This document shows, in pieces, positions 59,401 to 62,400 of a stretch of DNA of 64,000 nt (position 1 is its first letter; each line of letters begins with the position of its first letter). The notes under the pieces were generated by a model. It was not told the DNA's origin. It saw nothing but the letters and a program-made list of their open reading frames with translations, and did no database searches. The stretch spans positions 9,660,256 through 9,724,255 of the forward strand of contig OZ020249.1 in the NCBI GenBank assembly GCA_963971285.1, written 5' to 3'. The position numbers and the translations under genes were made by a program. The DNA comes from Astropecten irregularis (lineage: Eukaryota > Echinodermata > Asteroidea > Paxillosida > Astropectinidae).

Positions 59401-62400
59401 ACAGCAATCTGATGAACCAAGATTTCCCATGGTGACTGTTTGCACTGTTTACGAACTGTTGAGTCCATTTTCTGTCTCAAACTCAAAACATTTTTTTGGA
59501 GGCCTTACAATCCTGTACACTTTCTTTAAGAAGAGTTTGGTGAAATCGACCCCTAGATGCATTTGACAATACTCTTCAGCATTTGGGGATGTCCGGGTGT
59601 GAGTAATCTGTGATGACTAGTCGGAGTGGTATGATGGCACGAATGGATGAACGGGTGAATTACATCGAGCTTCATCGCATGATCGTGAGACAAGCCAGCC
59701 GGATTGGTTTTGAACTGAGATGATTTTGTTTGTGGGGATGCGAAGGTGCGGATTCTGTCTATACCTGGTGCGAAGCTGAAAAACTTTGACGTTGGTACTC
59801 TGGACTTCCCTGTAAGAACAAAACTTCGGTCAGAACGTGCCGTTCTAAAAACACGAGGCTGGCTTCGGAAGATCTTGGCTGTTGGGTTTTTATTTTTAAT
59901 CTAGTGGTTAACTCCGATTCTTAGTCAATTTATAATAAAAGATGCAAGTAAATCTGATTGTGTAATTTGGTTCTGAAAGGAGCAAGGTCACTTTTCCATT
60001 GCAAGGGGCACTTCCATTGGAAAATCATAATGTCTATGGAAACATTTGAAGGGGGCACCAAGGCCAAGAACCAGGGCAACGAAGGCCATGGCCTCTGTTG
60101 AATTCAAGGCTTGGTTACATACCTATGGGCCTTCTTATAGATGGTAGAGACTTTTGGAGTATAGTTTTGTCGATGGGTGGGTAACGTAAGAGTGGTGAAA
60201 GAGTGGATAGCCAGCAAAACAAATCAAGTTTGAAATCGGAAAGGGGTGTCCATGTGGTTTCAAGAATAAAAACAGGATCAAGAAAAGTGACATGTGACTT
60301 CTGAGAGGGTATTTGAGGGTAAGGGTGGTTTGTTGTAGCTTACTTGGAGGTCTGTGGGGCTTGGTCGGGCTCTTGGGGCTCGGGGACGACATGGCGGAGT
60401 GCCTTCCGGACAGGACCGAGGCGTCCTCGTTGGGCATCTTCTCGGCTCGGTCCGGGTGCTGCCCTAGGGGCTTGTTCTTGCCCAAGAGGGCCATGACCAT
60501 CTCCATGACTTGCAGGACGATCTGGGGCGGGTTTTGGAAGGACTTGAGCCGTTCGATGCAGGACCTGTCAACCTTCTCGCTCCAATGGATGACCTGCAAT
60601 CAACCACAAGACAGAAGCTAGTCTTTTAATCGTGTACCAGATCACTTTTCAATTACATTTTATCCTTGGATAAAGTTTTTTGTTAAAAGAATCCTACACT
60701 GCTCATTCAACCTGAAGTTTATAAAAATGCTTAGGATCTTTCTCAAAGGCTAAATGGTCAGAGTTAGGAGGCCCGATGTTACGATCCTAGCAGGATCTTT
60801 CTCAAAGGCTAAATGGTCAGAGTAAGGAGGCCCGACGTTACGATCCTAGCAGGAACTTTCTCAAGGCTAAATGGTCAGAGTTAGGATGCCCGACATTTCG
60901 ATCCTAGCAGGAACTTTCTCAAGGCTAAATGGTCAGAGTTAGGAGGCCCGACGTTAGGATCCTAGCAGGATCTTTCTCAAAGGCTAAATGGTCAGAGTTA
61001 GGATGCCCGACATTTCGATCCTAGCAGGATCTTTCTCAAAGGCTAAATGGTCAGATTTAGGAGGTCCGACATTTTGATCCTAGCAGGATTTTTCTCAAAG
61101 GCTTAATGGTCAAGGTAAGGAGGCCTGACATTTCGATCCTAGCAGGAACTTTCTCAAAGGCTAAATGGTCAGATTTAGGAGGTCTGACATTTCGATCCTT
61201 GCCAGATCTTTCTCAAGTTGCTTGCCAAAGGGTACAAGGCGCTCTCAAGAAGACAAGAAGGCAGCAGCTAAGATCCTGAAAAAAAGTGTCTTAAGAAGCA
61301 GTTATAAAGGGATGAAACACTGTCTGAGGTCCTGAAGGAATGGGGTAGGTTGTTTCATAGACAGCGATAGAAAATGTCCTCTTTATAAAGTAAAACCTTT
61401 TTGGTCTCAATCAAGAGAGGAAGTTCCAGAGGAACCTCCTAGCCTTGAGCAAAGTCCTACCTGGTCCCTGGCCTTCTGTAGGACTCCCCGGCACTCAGCG
61501 ACCTTCTTGACGGCAATCTCCAGCTCCTCTTCAATGGCCATCTTGCGAGACTCCAGATTCTCCTGTCGCATCCTCTCAAACTCCTTGTCGTACTCGTCCC
61601 TCTCCTCTGCGAGATCGACAAAAAAAAAATATTTGATGGTTAAGAATATTGCTTCCAGTTTGGTCCTGTCACAATTGATGGATTGTTTAACAAAGACAGC
61701 GCCCTCTTGTGGTGGCTATCGTCCCAAGGAATCTTACCAACCATGAGCAGGTTGTCCAAGAACTCATGGTCACTCTTCACCTCGTACATCACTATTTTAA
61801 TGATTTGAAAATAACCTTTGGTGACTACATACTCATATTACTAGTTGTATTACCAATGAGTGATTTACTGTACGTGATTGCAAAATGAAAACAGCGCCCT
61901 CTAGTGGCTGTTACTGTTTGAGAGAAACTTGTTTTTGAAAATGTTTTCTTCTGTCTACCTTTTTTTTCCCTCTCCATCTTGTGCATCAAAATTCAAATGG
62001 TTTGTAACTTAAAATTAACTGTTGTTGAGTACAGACTCATTTCATCTGTTGTGTCACCAATGATAGGTCGTAAAATGAAGACATCGCCCTCTAGTGGCAG
62101 TTATTGTCCAGGGAAACTTGCCTGCCACAAGAAGCTTTTCCTCAATCTTCAAGTCCCTCTCAATATTGTACATCACCTGTTTAATGGTTTGTAACTTAAC
62201 CATTGGTGATTACTGACTAAATTCAACGGTTAGTCACCAATTATTGATCATAAAATGAAGACAGCGCCCTCTAGTGGCAGAATATTGTCCTAGGGATCGA
62301 AACATACCTGCCACAAGAAGCTTTGCCTCTACCTCTGTCCCTCTCAATATTGTGCATCGCCGTTTGAATGGTTTGTAACTTAAAAATGACTTCGGTGATC

